Source of the DNA: Cryobacterium soli
GTDB lineage: Bacteria > Actinomycetota > Actinomycetes > Actinomycetales > Microbacteriaceae
DNA length: 64,000 bases
NCBI RefSeq assembly: GCF_003611035.1
Contig: NZ_CP030033.1
Location: 558,001 to 622,000, forward strand
Direction of reading: 5' to 3'
Part shown: positions 16,841-24,675 of the stretch, piece by piece
Layout of the letters: every line of letters begins with the position of its first letter
Position numbering within the stretch: the stretch's first letter is position 1
Made by a program: the position numbers and the translations under genes
Notes under the pieces: generated by a model
What the model saw: the letters and a program-made list of their open reading frames with translations, nothing else
Told to the model about the DNA's origin: nothing
Database searches by the model: none

Positions 16841-19369
16841 ATGCCGTTCCCTGCGCCCTCGACCCACGCCCCCGTCGTCCGTCTGCTCGACGCCGACTGG
16901 AACCTTACGGCCCTGGCCGGGCCGACGCCGGCGCCCATCCGCCGGATCACGGTCCCGGCCACCGTGCCCGGCTCGGTGCACACCGACCTGCTGGCCGCCG
17001 AGCTCATCCCCGATCCCTACCTCGACGGCAACGAGCAGCTGCTCTCCTGGATCGGCCTGACCGACTGGCGCTACAGCACCACCTTCGTCTGGAACCCGGC
17101 CGGGGCCGACCGCTCTGAACTGGTCTTCGCCGGCCTGGACACCATCGCCGAGATCGAGCTCAACGGGGTCCTGCTCGGCACCACCCGCAATATGCACCGC
17201 AGCTACACCTTCGACGTGGGCTCCAGGCTCAAAGCCGGCCTCAACGAACTTGTGGTCGTGTTCCGCTCCCCCATCAAGGCCGCTGACGCCGCCAGCCTCG
17301 AACTCGGGTACCGCCCGCACGTCAACCACCACCCATACAACGCCATCCGCAAGATGGCCTGCAGCTTCGGCTGGGACTGGGGCATCGACACCTCCACCTC
17401 CGGCTTGTGGAAGCCGGTGACCCTGGTGAGCTGGTCGACGGCCCGCCTGCACGCCGTGCGACCCATCGCCACGGTGCAGACCCACACTGTGCAGAGCACG
17501 GCCGGAGACACCTCTAACCGCAACGCCGGAACCGTCGATGTGCACGTGGACATCAGCCGGGCCACGGATGCGCCGGTGACCGTCACCGCCTCCGTCGCCG
17601 GGGTCAGCCGCACGCTCGAACTCGCAGCGGGCGCCACCAGCGCCACGGTGACCCTCGAGGTCCCCGAGGTCGACCTGTGGTGGCCGACCGGTTACGGCGA
17701 GCATCCGCTCTACGACATCGTCGTCACCCTGCACGATGCCGACACGGCCCACGAACTCGACCGGTCCCACACCCGCGTGGGCTTCCGCACCGTGGAATTC
17801 GACACCACCCCCGACGCCGCGGGCACCCCGTTCACCCTGGTGATCAACGGCCAGAGCGTCTTCGTGCGGGGCGCCAACTGGATCCCCGACGACGCCTTCC
17901 CGCACCGGATCGACCGGGCTCGCTACGAGCGGCGGCTCGAACAGGCCGAATTCGCCAATATCAACCTGATCCGGGTCTGGGGCGGCGGCATCTTCGAGAG
18001 CGACGACTTCTACGACCTCTGCGACGAGAAGGGCCTGCTCACCTGGCAGGACTTCCTGCTGGCCTGCGCCGCCTACGCCGAGGAGACGCCGCTCGGCGAC
18101 GAGATAGCGGCCGAGGCCCGGGAGAACGTCGCCCGGCTGGCCGCGCATCCGTCGCTGGTCGTGCTCAACGGCAACAACGAGAACCTCTGGGGGTTCGAGG
18201 AGTGGAACTGGAAGCTGCGGCTGGACGGCAAGACCTGGGGCGCCGGCTACTACTACGACGTGTTCCCCGCGATCGTCGCCGAGCTCGCGCCGCACATCGG
18301 GTACACGCCCGGCAGCCCGTTCTCGCCCGTCGCCGGGAGCGTCCGGAACGACCTGCACCCCAACGACCCCGCGCACGGCACCATGCACATCTGGGACCTG
18401 TGGAACCAGCGCGACTACCCCGACTACCGCGACTACACGCCCCGCTTCGTCGCCGAGTTCGGCTGGCAGGGACCGCCCACCTGGTCGACGCTCACCGAGT
18501 CGATCCACGACGATCCGCTGACCCCGGAGTCGCCCGGCATGCTCGTGCACCAGAAGGCCATGGAGGGCAACGTCAAGCTCACCGACGGCCTGCTGCCGCA
18601 CCTGCCGCTGCCGAACGAGATCGGCGACTGGCACTGGGCGATGTCGCTGAACCAAGCCACAGCGATCACCACGGCCATCGAGCATTTCCGCTCCCTGGCC
18701 CCGCACTGCATGGGCAGCATCGTCTGGCAGCTCAACGACTGCTGGCCGGTCACCTCCTGGGCCGCCGTCGACGGCTACGGCCGGCCGAAGCCGCTGCTCT
18801 ACGCGATCAAGCACGCGTACGCCGACCGGCTGATCACGGTGCAGCCCCGGGGCGACGGCCTGGCCGTCATCGCGGTCAACGGCTCCGCCGAGCCCTGGAG
18901 CGGCGAGCTCCGGGTGCGGCGGTACACCGACGCGGGCGTCGTCCTGGCCGAGCACGCCGAGCAGGTCACCCTGCCGGCGCGGTCGAACGTGACCGTGCCG
19001 CTGGGCGCATCCGTGTCCGCGACAACGGATGCGGCAGCGGAGCTCCTCCGCGCCGAGCTCGGCGGCGCGCGCGGTCACTGGTTCTTCGCCGAGGCCCGCG
19101 ACAGCGCGCTCTCGGACTCCGCTCCCGAGGTGCTGGCCGAGCGCACCACGACCGGGTACACCGTGCGGGTCACTGCGACCTCCCTCACCCGCGACCTGGC
19201 CCTGCTGGTCGACACCGTCGACCCCGACGCGCTCGTCGACGACATGCTCGTCACCCTCCTGCCCGGCGAAAGCGTGCTCTTCACGGTCGATTCCGTGCTC
19301 GACGTCGACCCCGCGGTCTTCGCCGCCCCGACCGTGCTGCGCAGCACCAACCAGCTGGTGCGGCCGTGA
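16841..19369 (+). CDS. Beta-mannosidase (glycoside hydrolase family 2)
   Basis: An 842-residue GH2 enzyme that would release beta-linked mannose from the non-reducing ends of manno-oligosaccharides. It has the sugar-binding domain (about 15-190), the immunoglobulin-like domain and the TIM barrel (about 300-620). The acid/base glutamate is in NGNNEN (Glu447) and the nucleophile in VAEFGWQG (Glu539). WGGGIFESDDFYDLCDEKGL is the usual barrel motif. No signal peptide is present, so it acts on imported oligosaccharides. ATG 16841 is preferred because the -10 box TAGCAT overlaps the upstream ATG at 16829. Confidence 0.93.
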   Translation: MPFPAPSTHAPVVRLLDADWNLTALAGPTPAPIRRITVPATVPGSVHTDLLAAELIPDPYLDGNEQLLSWIGLTDWRYSTTFVWNPAGADRSELVFAGLDTIAEIELNGVLLGTTRNMHRSYTFDVGSRLKAGLNELVVVFRSPIKAADAASLELGYRPHVNHHPYNAIRKMACSFGWDWGIDTSTSGLWKPVTLVSWSTARLHAVRPIATVQTHTVQSTAGDTSNRNAGTVDVHVDISRATDAPVTVTASVAGVSRTLELAAGATSATVTLEVPEVDLWWPTGYGEHPLYDIVVTLHDADTAHELDRSHTRVGFRTVEFDTTPDAAGTPFTLVINGQSVFVRGANWIPDDAFPHRIDRARYERRLEQAEFANINLIRVWGGGIFESDDFYDLCDEKGLLTWQDFLLACAAYAEETPLGDEIAAEARENVARLAAHPSLVVLNGNNENLWGFEEWNWKLRLDGKTWGAGYYYDVFPAIVAELAPHIGYTPGSPFSPVAGSVRNDLHPNDPAHGTMHIWDLWNQRDYPDYRDYTPRFVAEFGWQGPPTWSTLTESIHDDPLTPESPGMLVHQKAMEGNVKLTDGLLPHLPLPNEIGDWHWAMSLNQATAITTAIEHFRSLAPHCMGSIVWQLNDCWPVTSWAAVDGYGRPKPLLYAIKHAYADRLITVQPRGDGLAVIAVNGSAEPWSGELRVRRYTDAGVVLAEHAEQVTLPARSNVTVPLGASVSATTDAAAELLRAELGGARGHWFFAEARDSALSDSAPEVLAERTTTGYTVRVTATSLTRDLALLVDTVDPDALVDDMLVTLLPGESVLFTVDSVLDVDPAVFAAPTVLRSTNQLVRP

Positions 19370-19484
19370 CGGGCGCCTCTGCGGGCGCACGCTACGGTGT
19401 CAACGGCAAACCGGCCGCGGCGTTCCTGGCCCGGAAGTACCGGGCCCTCACCCCACCCGCACCAGCTGCAAGAACGGACCGTTC

Positions 19485-20414
19485 ATGAGCGCCCCCGCCA
19501 GCTCCCTCACCATCGACGCCGGACAGACCGGTATCCGGGCACGGCTGCACAGCGCCACCGGTGAGGCCGTCCAGTTCCAGTTCGGCGGCATCCGCACCGA
19601 CAGTGCCCTGATCCCGCAGCTCGGCGACGTCGTCGCCCAGGTCGCGTCGACGACGGACGAACCGATCTTCACCGTCAGCGCGGGCATCTCGGGCTTCTCC
19701 AAGGCTGAGACCGATCCCGCCGAGCTGCGCGCAGCGGGCGCGAGCCACGGGGTACACGAGGTGTTCCTCGCGCATGACTCCGTCACCAGCTACCTCGGCG
19801 CCCTCGGCGACGAGCTCGGCGTGGTCGTCGCCGCGGGCACCGGGGTCGTCACCCTGGCCGTGGGCTCGACGGAGGTGGCCAGGATCGACGGCTGGGGCAA
19901 CCTGATCGGCGACGCCGGCAGCGGCTACTGGATCGGCCGGGCGGCGCTGGATGCCGTGATGCGCGCTTACGACGGGCGCGGGCCGGCCACGGCGTTGAGC
20001 GCCGTGATGGGACAGGACTTTCCCAACATCGAGATGGCCTACCTCGACCTGCAGGCCGATCCGCTGCGGGTCAGCCGCATCGCCGCCTACGCCCGCCGGG
20101 TCACCGAGCTGGCGGCCACGGATGCCGTTGCGGCGCGCATCTGCGACGACGCCGCTGCCGAGCTGGTGCTCTCGGCCACCACCGGGCTGCGCCGGGTGGG
20201 CCAGGCCGACCGCCCCGACCCCGTGGTATGCGGGATCGGCGGGGTTCTGCGCACTCCGGAGATCGCGGAACGGTTCGAACGGGGCCTACGGGGCATCTGG
20301 CCGCAGGTGGACATCCGCCCGCCAGGCGCCAACGCCCTCGACGGCGCCGAGTACCTGCCGCGACTGGCGCCCACCAGCGCCCTGCGCGACCGCCTGGCTA
20401 CCTCGATCGCCTGA
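19485..20414 (+). CDS. BadF/BadG/BcrA/BcrD-type sugar kinase (N-acetylglucosamine kinase-like)
   Basis: A 309-residue ASKHA-fold kinase. The phosphate-1 loop is SLTIDAGQTGIRARL, followed by HDSVTSYLGALGDELG and VVAAGTGVVTLAV (phosphate-2), and a GGVLRTPEIAERF adenosine motif. Members phosphorylate amino sugars or related hexoses in the cytoplasm. It lies 115 bases behind the beta-mannosidase gene in the same direction, consistent with phosphorylating a sugar released by that pathway. The exact sugar cannot be read from the sequence. Start at ATG 19485, the first codon of the conserved part. Confidence 0.82.
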   Translation: MSAPASSLTIDAGQTGIRARLHSATGEAVQFQFGGIRTDSALIPQLGDVVAQVASTTDEPIFTVSAGISGFSKAETDPAELRAAGASHGVHEVFLAHDSVTSYLGALGDELGVVVAAGTGVVTLAVGSTEVARIDGWGNLIGDAGSGYWIGRAALDAVMRAYDGRGPATALSAVMGQDFPNIEMAYLDLQADPLRVSRIAAYARRVTELAATDAVAARICDDAAAELVLSATTGLRRVGQADRPDPVVCGIGGVLRTPEIAERFERGLRGIWPQVDIRPPGANALDGAEYLPRLAPTSALRDRLATSIA

Positions 20415-20451
20415 CCGCCCCGTCCAGGGCGCGGGCGGCTGAGGGGCGGTC
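20413..20451. terminator. Bidirectional hairpin between sugar kinase and sufU
   Basis: GACCGCCCC (20413-20421) pairs perfectly with GGGGCGGTC (20443-20451) across a 21-base GC-rich loop. It starts within the kinase stop codon and lies 17 bases from the end of the convergent sufU. No T-tract follows on either side. Confidence 0.5.
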
Positions 20452-20468
20452 GACCCGGAGGATGGGTG

Positions 20469-20966
20469 CTAGCGCAGCTGGAGCAGGGCGGCCTCGAAGG
20501 CCACCCAGGGCAGCATGGCGCACTTGACCCTGGCCGGGTACTTGGAGACCCCGGCGAAGGCCGCGGCGTCGCCCATGACCTCTTCGTCGGGTTCGATGGT
20601 GCCGCGCGAGCGCAGCATCTCCCGGAAGAGGTCGAGCATGGCCTCGGCCTCGGCGACGCTGGTGTTCAGAACGGTGTCGTGCAGCACGGATGCCGAGGAC
20701 ATCGAGATCGAGCAGCCCGCCCCACGCCAGGTGAAGCCGTCGATCCGGGCATCCACACCGGTGCCGGACAGGGCGACACGCACGGTGACCTCGTCGCCGC
20801 AGGTGGTGTTCACCTGGTGCGACTGGGCCAGGCGCACGTCGGTGCCGGATTCGCCGGTGGCCGTGTCGGCGTCGAGTGCCGGCAGCTCGGCCACCGAGCC
20901 GTGCGCCGACTTGGCGTGGTCCAGGATGATCTGCTGGTACAGCTGCTGCATGGCGGAGGAGGTCAT
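20469..20966 (-). CDS. sufU: Fe-S cluster assembly sulfur-transfer protein SufU
   Basis: SufU is a zinc-bound sulfur acceptor and activator of SufS in Gram-positive bacteria. The 165-residue protein has the three conserved cysteines in NTTCGD, GAGCSIS and VKCAMLPW, plus the SufU-specific insertion before the last cysteine. Its start overlaps the sufS stop as ATGA, so desulfurase and acceptor are made together. sufBCD are not in the window. A second in-frame ATG lies five codons downstream. Confidence 0.94.
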   Translation of the reverse strand: MTSSAMQQLYQQIILDHAKSAHGSVAELPALDADTATGESGTDVRLAQSHQVNTTCGDEVTVRVALSGTGVDARIDGFTWRGAGCSISMSSASVLHDTVLNTSVAEAEAMLDLFREMLRSRGTIEPDEEVMGDAAAFAGVSKYPARVKCAMLPWVAFEAALLQLR

Positions 20967-22336
20967 CGGGTGGCTCCGAAGAACGGGGCGACCTCGGCGA
21001 GCACGGCCAGGAACTGGTCGACCTCGTCGTCGGTCGTGTACAGGTAGGTGCTGGCCCGGGTGGACGCGGTCACACCGAGACGGCGGTGCAGCGGCTGGGC
21101 GCAGTGGTGGCCCACCCGCACGGCGATGCCGGCCTCGTCGAGGAACTGGCCCACGTCGTGCGCGTGCACGCCGGCGACGTCCACGGCGGCCAGGCCGATG
21201 CGCTCCACCCCGAGGCCGGGGCCGAGCAGGCGCACGCCGGGGATGGCCGTGACGCCCTCCACGAGCCGGCGGCCGAGCTCGGCCTCCCGGGTGCGGATCC
21301 GGTCCATGCCGGTGTGCGCGAGGTAGTCCACGGCCGCGGCCAGGGCGATGGCCTGGGAGATGCGCTGGGTGCCCGCCTCGAACCGCTGCGGCGGCGCGAG
21401 GAACTCGGCGGTCTGCATGTCGACCGTGGTGATCATCGACCCGCCGGTGAGGAACGGCGGCATCGCGGCCAGGAGTTCGGCCTTGCCGTAGAGCACGCCG
21501 ATGCCGGTGGGGCCGAGCATCTTGTGCCCGGAGAACACCGCGAAATCCACGTCGAGGGCGGTCAGGTCGATGGCCAGGTGCGGCACGGACTGGCAGGCGT
21601 CGAGGAACACCAGCGCGTCGACACCGTGGGCGAGGGCGACGAGGTCCTCGATGGGGTTGATGGTGCCCACCACGTTGGACGCGTGGGTGACGGCCAGCAG
21701 CCGGGTGCGCGGGTTGACGATCTCGGCGGCGGCGCCCAGATCGAGGGTGCCGTCGTCCAGCACCGGGATGAACCGCAGCGTGGCGCCGGTGCGCAGCGCC
21801 AGCTGCTGCCAGGGGATGAGGTTGGAGTGGTGTTCCATCTCGGTGACGACGATCTCGTCGCCGGCGCCCAACCGGAACCGGGCGGCGGCGGGACCGCCGA
21901 GCCCGAGGGATGCGTTGGAGAAGGAGTAGGAGACCAGGTTGACGCCCTCGGTGGCGTTGGAGGTCCAGACGATCTCGTTCTCCCGGGCGCCCACGAAACG
22001 GGCGACGGTGGCGCGGGCGGCCTCGAACACCTCGGTGGCGGCGAACGCCAGGGTGTGCGCGCCGCGGTGCACGGCGGCGTTGCGTTGTTCGTAGTACTCC
22101 TGCTCGGCCTCCATCACGCTGATCGGGTTCTGCGAGGTGGCGCCGGAGTCGAGATAGTTGAGCGGATGCCCGTTGACCTGCTGGTTCAGCACCGGGAAGT
22201 CGTTGCGGATGCGCAGGACCTCGTCGGCGCTGAGGGTGTCGGCGGCGAGTGTGGCGGCCCCGAGTTTGTCCGCGCCGGCCGTGCCGGTACGGGGAGTCTG
22301 GTCACGCGAGGAAGCCGGGGGTGCAACGAACGTCAT
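20963..22336 (-). CDS. sufS: Cysteine desulfurase SufS
   Basis: SufS takes sulfur from cysteine as an enzyme persulfide and hands it to SufU. The 457-residue group II desulfurase shows the PLP lysine in FSGHKMLGPTGIGVLYG and the catalytic cysteine region RVGHHCAQPLHRRLG. About 40 N-terminal residues precede the usual IRNDFPVLNQQVNG start. I choose ATG 22336: TACCCT sits five bases upstream, so the message may be leaderless. sufU follows in the same operon and a MoeB-rhodanese gene diverges from the other side. Confidence 0.94.
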   Translation of the reverse strand: MTFVAPPASSRDQTPRTGTAGADKLGAATLAADTLSADEVLRIRNDFPVLNQQVNGHPLNYLDSGATSQNPISVMEAEQEYYEQRNAAVHRGAHTLAFAATEVFEAARATVARFVGARENEIVWTSNATEGVNLVSYSFSNASLGLGGPAAARFRLGAGDEIVVTEMEHHSNLIPWQQLALRTGATLRFIPVLDDGTLDLGAAAEIVNPRTRLLAVTHASNVVGTINPIEDLVALAHGVDALVFLDACQSVPHLAIDLTALDVDFAVFSGHKMLGPTGIGVLYGKAELLAAMPPFLTGGSMITTVDMQTAEFLAPPQRFEAGTQRISQAIALAAAVDYLAHTGMDRIRTREAELGRRLVEGVTAIPGVRLLGPGLGVERIGLAAVDVAGVHAHDVGQFLDEAGIAVRVGHHCAQPLHRRLGVTASTRASTYLYTTDDEVDQFLAVLAEVAPFFGATR

Positions 22337-22447
22337 ACTCCAGGGTACCGTCCCCCCGCTGCCGGGTGGCAGGGTGCGCGGCATCCGCTCAGACGGCCGG
22401 GCCGTCGCCTGCGAGGCTTAGGCTGGAACCCAGCAGAAAGGCCCGCC

Positions 22448-23752
22448 ATGCCGCACGCTCCCCTTGTTTCGCCGGGGCCACCGCTCACCCCCGACCAGCG
22501 CCGGCGTTACGCCCGTCAGCTCTCCCTCGACCAGGTCGGCGACCTCGGCCAGCGGCGCCTCGCCGTCGCCCGGGTGCTCATGATCGGTGCGGGTGGTCTC
22601 GGCTCCCCCGTGCTCACGGCGCTGGCCGCGGCCGGGGTAGGCACGATCGGCATCGTCGACTCCGACAGCGTCGAGGTGTCCAATCTGCACCGCCAGACGA
22701 TCTACTCCATGGCCGACCTCGCCCAGCCCAAGGCCGAGGCCGCCGCCGCCGCCCTGCGCGCACACAACCCGTTGATCGAGGTCGTGGCGCACCAGACCCG
22801 GCTCACGGCGGCCAATGTGCAGGAGCTCGTGGACGACTACGACATCGTGGTCGACGGCACCGACAACTTCGCCACCCGCCATCTCGCGCACGACGCAGCG
22901 GCCCGGGCGCACAAGCCTTATGTCTGGGGTTCGGTCTTGCGCTTCGACGGGCTCGTCACAACCTTCTGGGTCGACGGCCCCCGGGGCGGCACCCGGTTGG
23001 AGGACCTCTTCCCCAGCACCCCCGGCCCCGACGAAGCCGAGACCTGCGCGATGGCCGGTGTGCTCGGCTCGGTGTGCGCGAGCATCGGCGCCATGATGGC
23101 CACCGAGACCCTCAAGCTCATTGTCGGCTTCGGCGAACCTCTGTTCGGTCGGCTGCTCGTGCACGACGGCCTGGATGCTTCCTGGCGCGAGGTGCCGTAT
23201 TCGGGCTCAGTGCCGGCCGAAACGGAAGCGGCCGCAGCGGCAACGGCAGCGGTGCCGTCCACCGGCACCGTGCCCGCGGAAGCCGTGCCCGCGGAAGCCG
23301 TGCCCGCGGGAGCTCCTGCGACGGAAACCGTGACCAGGGACACCAGCCACAGCCAGGTACCCGCTCACGCCCACCCCGGCGCCGCGCCCACCGAGCCCGG
23401 CCCGGGCTTTGTCACGCCCGAGGAGATCGACTCGGAGGAGCTGGCCGCGCTGCTCGCCGACCGCGCGGCCGGCACGGCAGATTTCGTGCTCGTCGACATC
23501 CGTGAGCCGTGGGAGCGCGAGATCGTCGCGATCGACGGGTCCGCGCTGGTGCCCATGGCGCAGCTGCTCACCGAGAGCGCCCGGCAGGTGCTCGAGCCCG
23601 ATTCGCGCGTCATCCTGTACTGCCACCACGGCACCCGCTCCGAATACGCCCGCGGCGTGCTGCTCGACAACGGCTGGTCGGATGTGACCCACCTCGCGGG
23701 CGGCATCGACGACTGGGTGCGCCGGATCGAACCGGGCAAGCCGCGGTACTGA
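22448..23752 (+). CDS. moeZ: MoeB/ThiF-type adenylyltransferase fused to rhodanese (MoeZ-like)
   Basis: The 434-residue protein adenylates the C-terminal glycine of a ubiquitin-like sulfur carrier such as MoaD, then sulfurates it with its rhodanese domain. The E1-like domain (about 10-260) has the nucleotide motif IGAGGLGSPVLTALAAAGVG and HRQTIY. The rhodanese domain (about 320-430) has the active-site loop YCHHGTRSE. The linker carries VPAEA repeats and is low complexity. The zinc cysteine pairs of E. coli MoeB are missing: only ETCAMAGVLG is seen. Start ATG 22448 has AAAGG upstream. It is divergent from sufS. Confidence 0.92.
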   Translation: MPHAPLVSPGPPLTPDQRRRYARQLSLDQVGDLGQRRLAVARVLMIGAGGLGSPVLTALAAAGVGTIGIVDSDSVEVSNLHRQTIYSMADLAQPKAEAAAAALRAHNPLIEVVAHQTRLTAANVQELVDDYDIVVDGTDNFATRHLAHDAAARAHKPYVWGSVLRFDGLVTTFWVDGPRGGTRLEDLFPSTPGPDEAETCAMAGVLGSVCASIGAMMATETLKLIVGFGEPLFGRLLVHDGLDASWREVPYSGSVPAETEAAAAATAAVPSTGTVPAEAVPAEAVPAGAPATETVTRDTSHSQVPAHAHPGAAPTEPGPGFVTPEEIDSEELAALLADRAAGTADFVLVDIREPWEREIVAIDGSALVPMAQLLTESARQVLEPDSRVILYCHHGTRSEYARGVLLDNGWSDVTHLAGGIDDWVRRIEPGKPRY

Positions 23753-23803
23753 TCAGCGACGACAAGCAGGCACGCCGTGCGGCGCTGCTCGTCGGCCGGT
23801 CGT

Positions 23804-23921
23804 TCAGTCCCCGAAGACGCGCTGGGCGACGTTCATCGCGGCCATGCCCTTGGGCCAGCCGGCGTAGAACGCCACGTGCGTGATGGCCTCGATGAGAAGG
23901 GCTGGTACTGCTGTCGGTCAT
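23804..23921 (-). pseudogene. Deletion remnant of a carboxymuconolactone decarboxylase-family gene
   Basis: On the minus strand a good ribosome site (GAAGGA) and ATG 23921 begin MTDSSTSP, but then the text that makes sense is in another frame: LIEAITHVAFYAGWPKGMAA and NVAQRVFGD, stop at 23804. That is the typical last ~32 residues of the AhpD-like carboxymuconolactone decarboxylase family. So the start and the extreme C-terminus survive while the middle, about 60-90 codons including the CxxC-type active-site region, is gone and the frame is shifted. The neighbouring cupin gene is a common partner of this family, supporting the identification. Confidence 0.7.
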
Positions 23922-24155
23922 GGTTGTTCCTTCGGCTGTCGTGACTGTATTGTGCGGCGTCGCGTGTGTGGCACGCGCCCAGCACCAGCACACCGCATCG
24001 CCGGCCGCTCAGGGAGACCCTGCTGGAGGAGGTACTGGCAGGGTGTTCCTCCTCGGCCCCGGGTGCCCTAGCGTCGACCTCGGCCGACCCGGGCAGACCC
24101 GACCGGGCGTCTTGGCAGCACCGGAACCACGAGGGCACCATCGAGGAGGACCACC

Positions 24156-24557
24156 ATGCAGATCGAACCCCGCACACCCACCGTCAAGAATCCGGCTGCT
24201 CAATTCGCCGGTGACGTGTGGCTGGACTTCGTCGCGACCCCGCACACGGACGACCAGCGGATGACCGTCGCGGTCGTGCGCTTCGCCCCCGGCGCACGCA
24301 CGGCCTGGCATTCCCATGCGCGCGGCCAGTACCTGCGGGTCACTCAGGGCGTGGCCCGCTTCGGTACCCGCGACGGGAGCATCATCGAGGTGCATCCCGG
24401 CCAGACGCTCTACACCCCGCCTGGCGAAGAACACTTCCACGCTGCCTCGCAGGACAGCTTCATGGAGCACATTGCCATGCTGGAATCCGCCGACGATCCC
24501 GCCACGACCACCGTCTGGCTCGAGCACATCACCGACGAGGACTACGCGGGGAGGTAG
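24156..24557 (+). CDS. Small cupin-domain protein
   Basis: A single-domain cupin of 133 residues. Metal-binding motif 1 is HSHARGQYLRVTQGVARFGT and motif 2 is PGEEHFHAASQDSFMEH, giving the usual three-His set. Proteins of this kind often accompany carboxymuconolactone decarboxylases and aldo-keto reductases; here the first partner survives only as a remnant at 23804-23921, and no reductase is adjacent. The ribosome site GAGGAGG precedes the ATG. The 234 bases upstream hold no gene. Substrate unknown. Confidence 0.85.
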   Translation: MQIEPRTPTVKNPAAQFAGDVWLDFVATPHTDDQRMTVAVVRFAPGARTAWHSHARGQYLRVTQGVARFGTRDGSIIEVHPGQTLYTPPGEEHFHAASQDSFMEHIAMLESADDPATTTVWLEHITDEDYAGR

Positions 24558-24675
24558 CCGTCCGCGGCTGGTCGATCCATCCTCATCACGCCCACTGTGC
24601 CTGCGAGCCCATCCGGTTATGGTGTGCGCAGTGGGACTCGACCGAGTCCTGACCGCAGCGATGGAGGTGGTCATC

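Noticed and set aside
16277..19390. A 1037-codon open frame antisense to the beta-mannosidase gene
   Set aside because: Its composition is the Gly/Arg/Val-rich type expected from high-GC antisense reading, it shows no domain, and the sense frame has complete GH2 active-site motifs.
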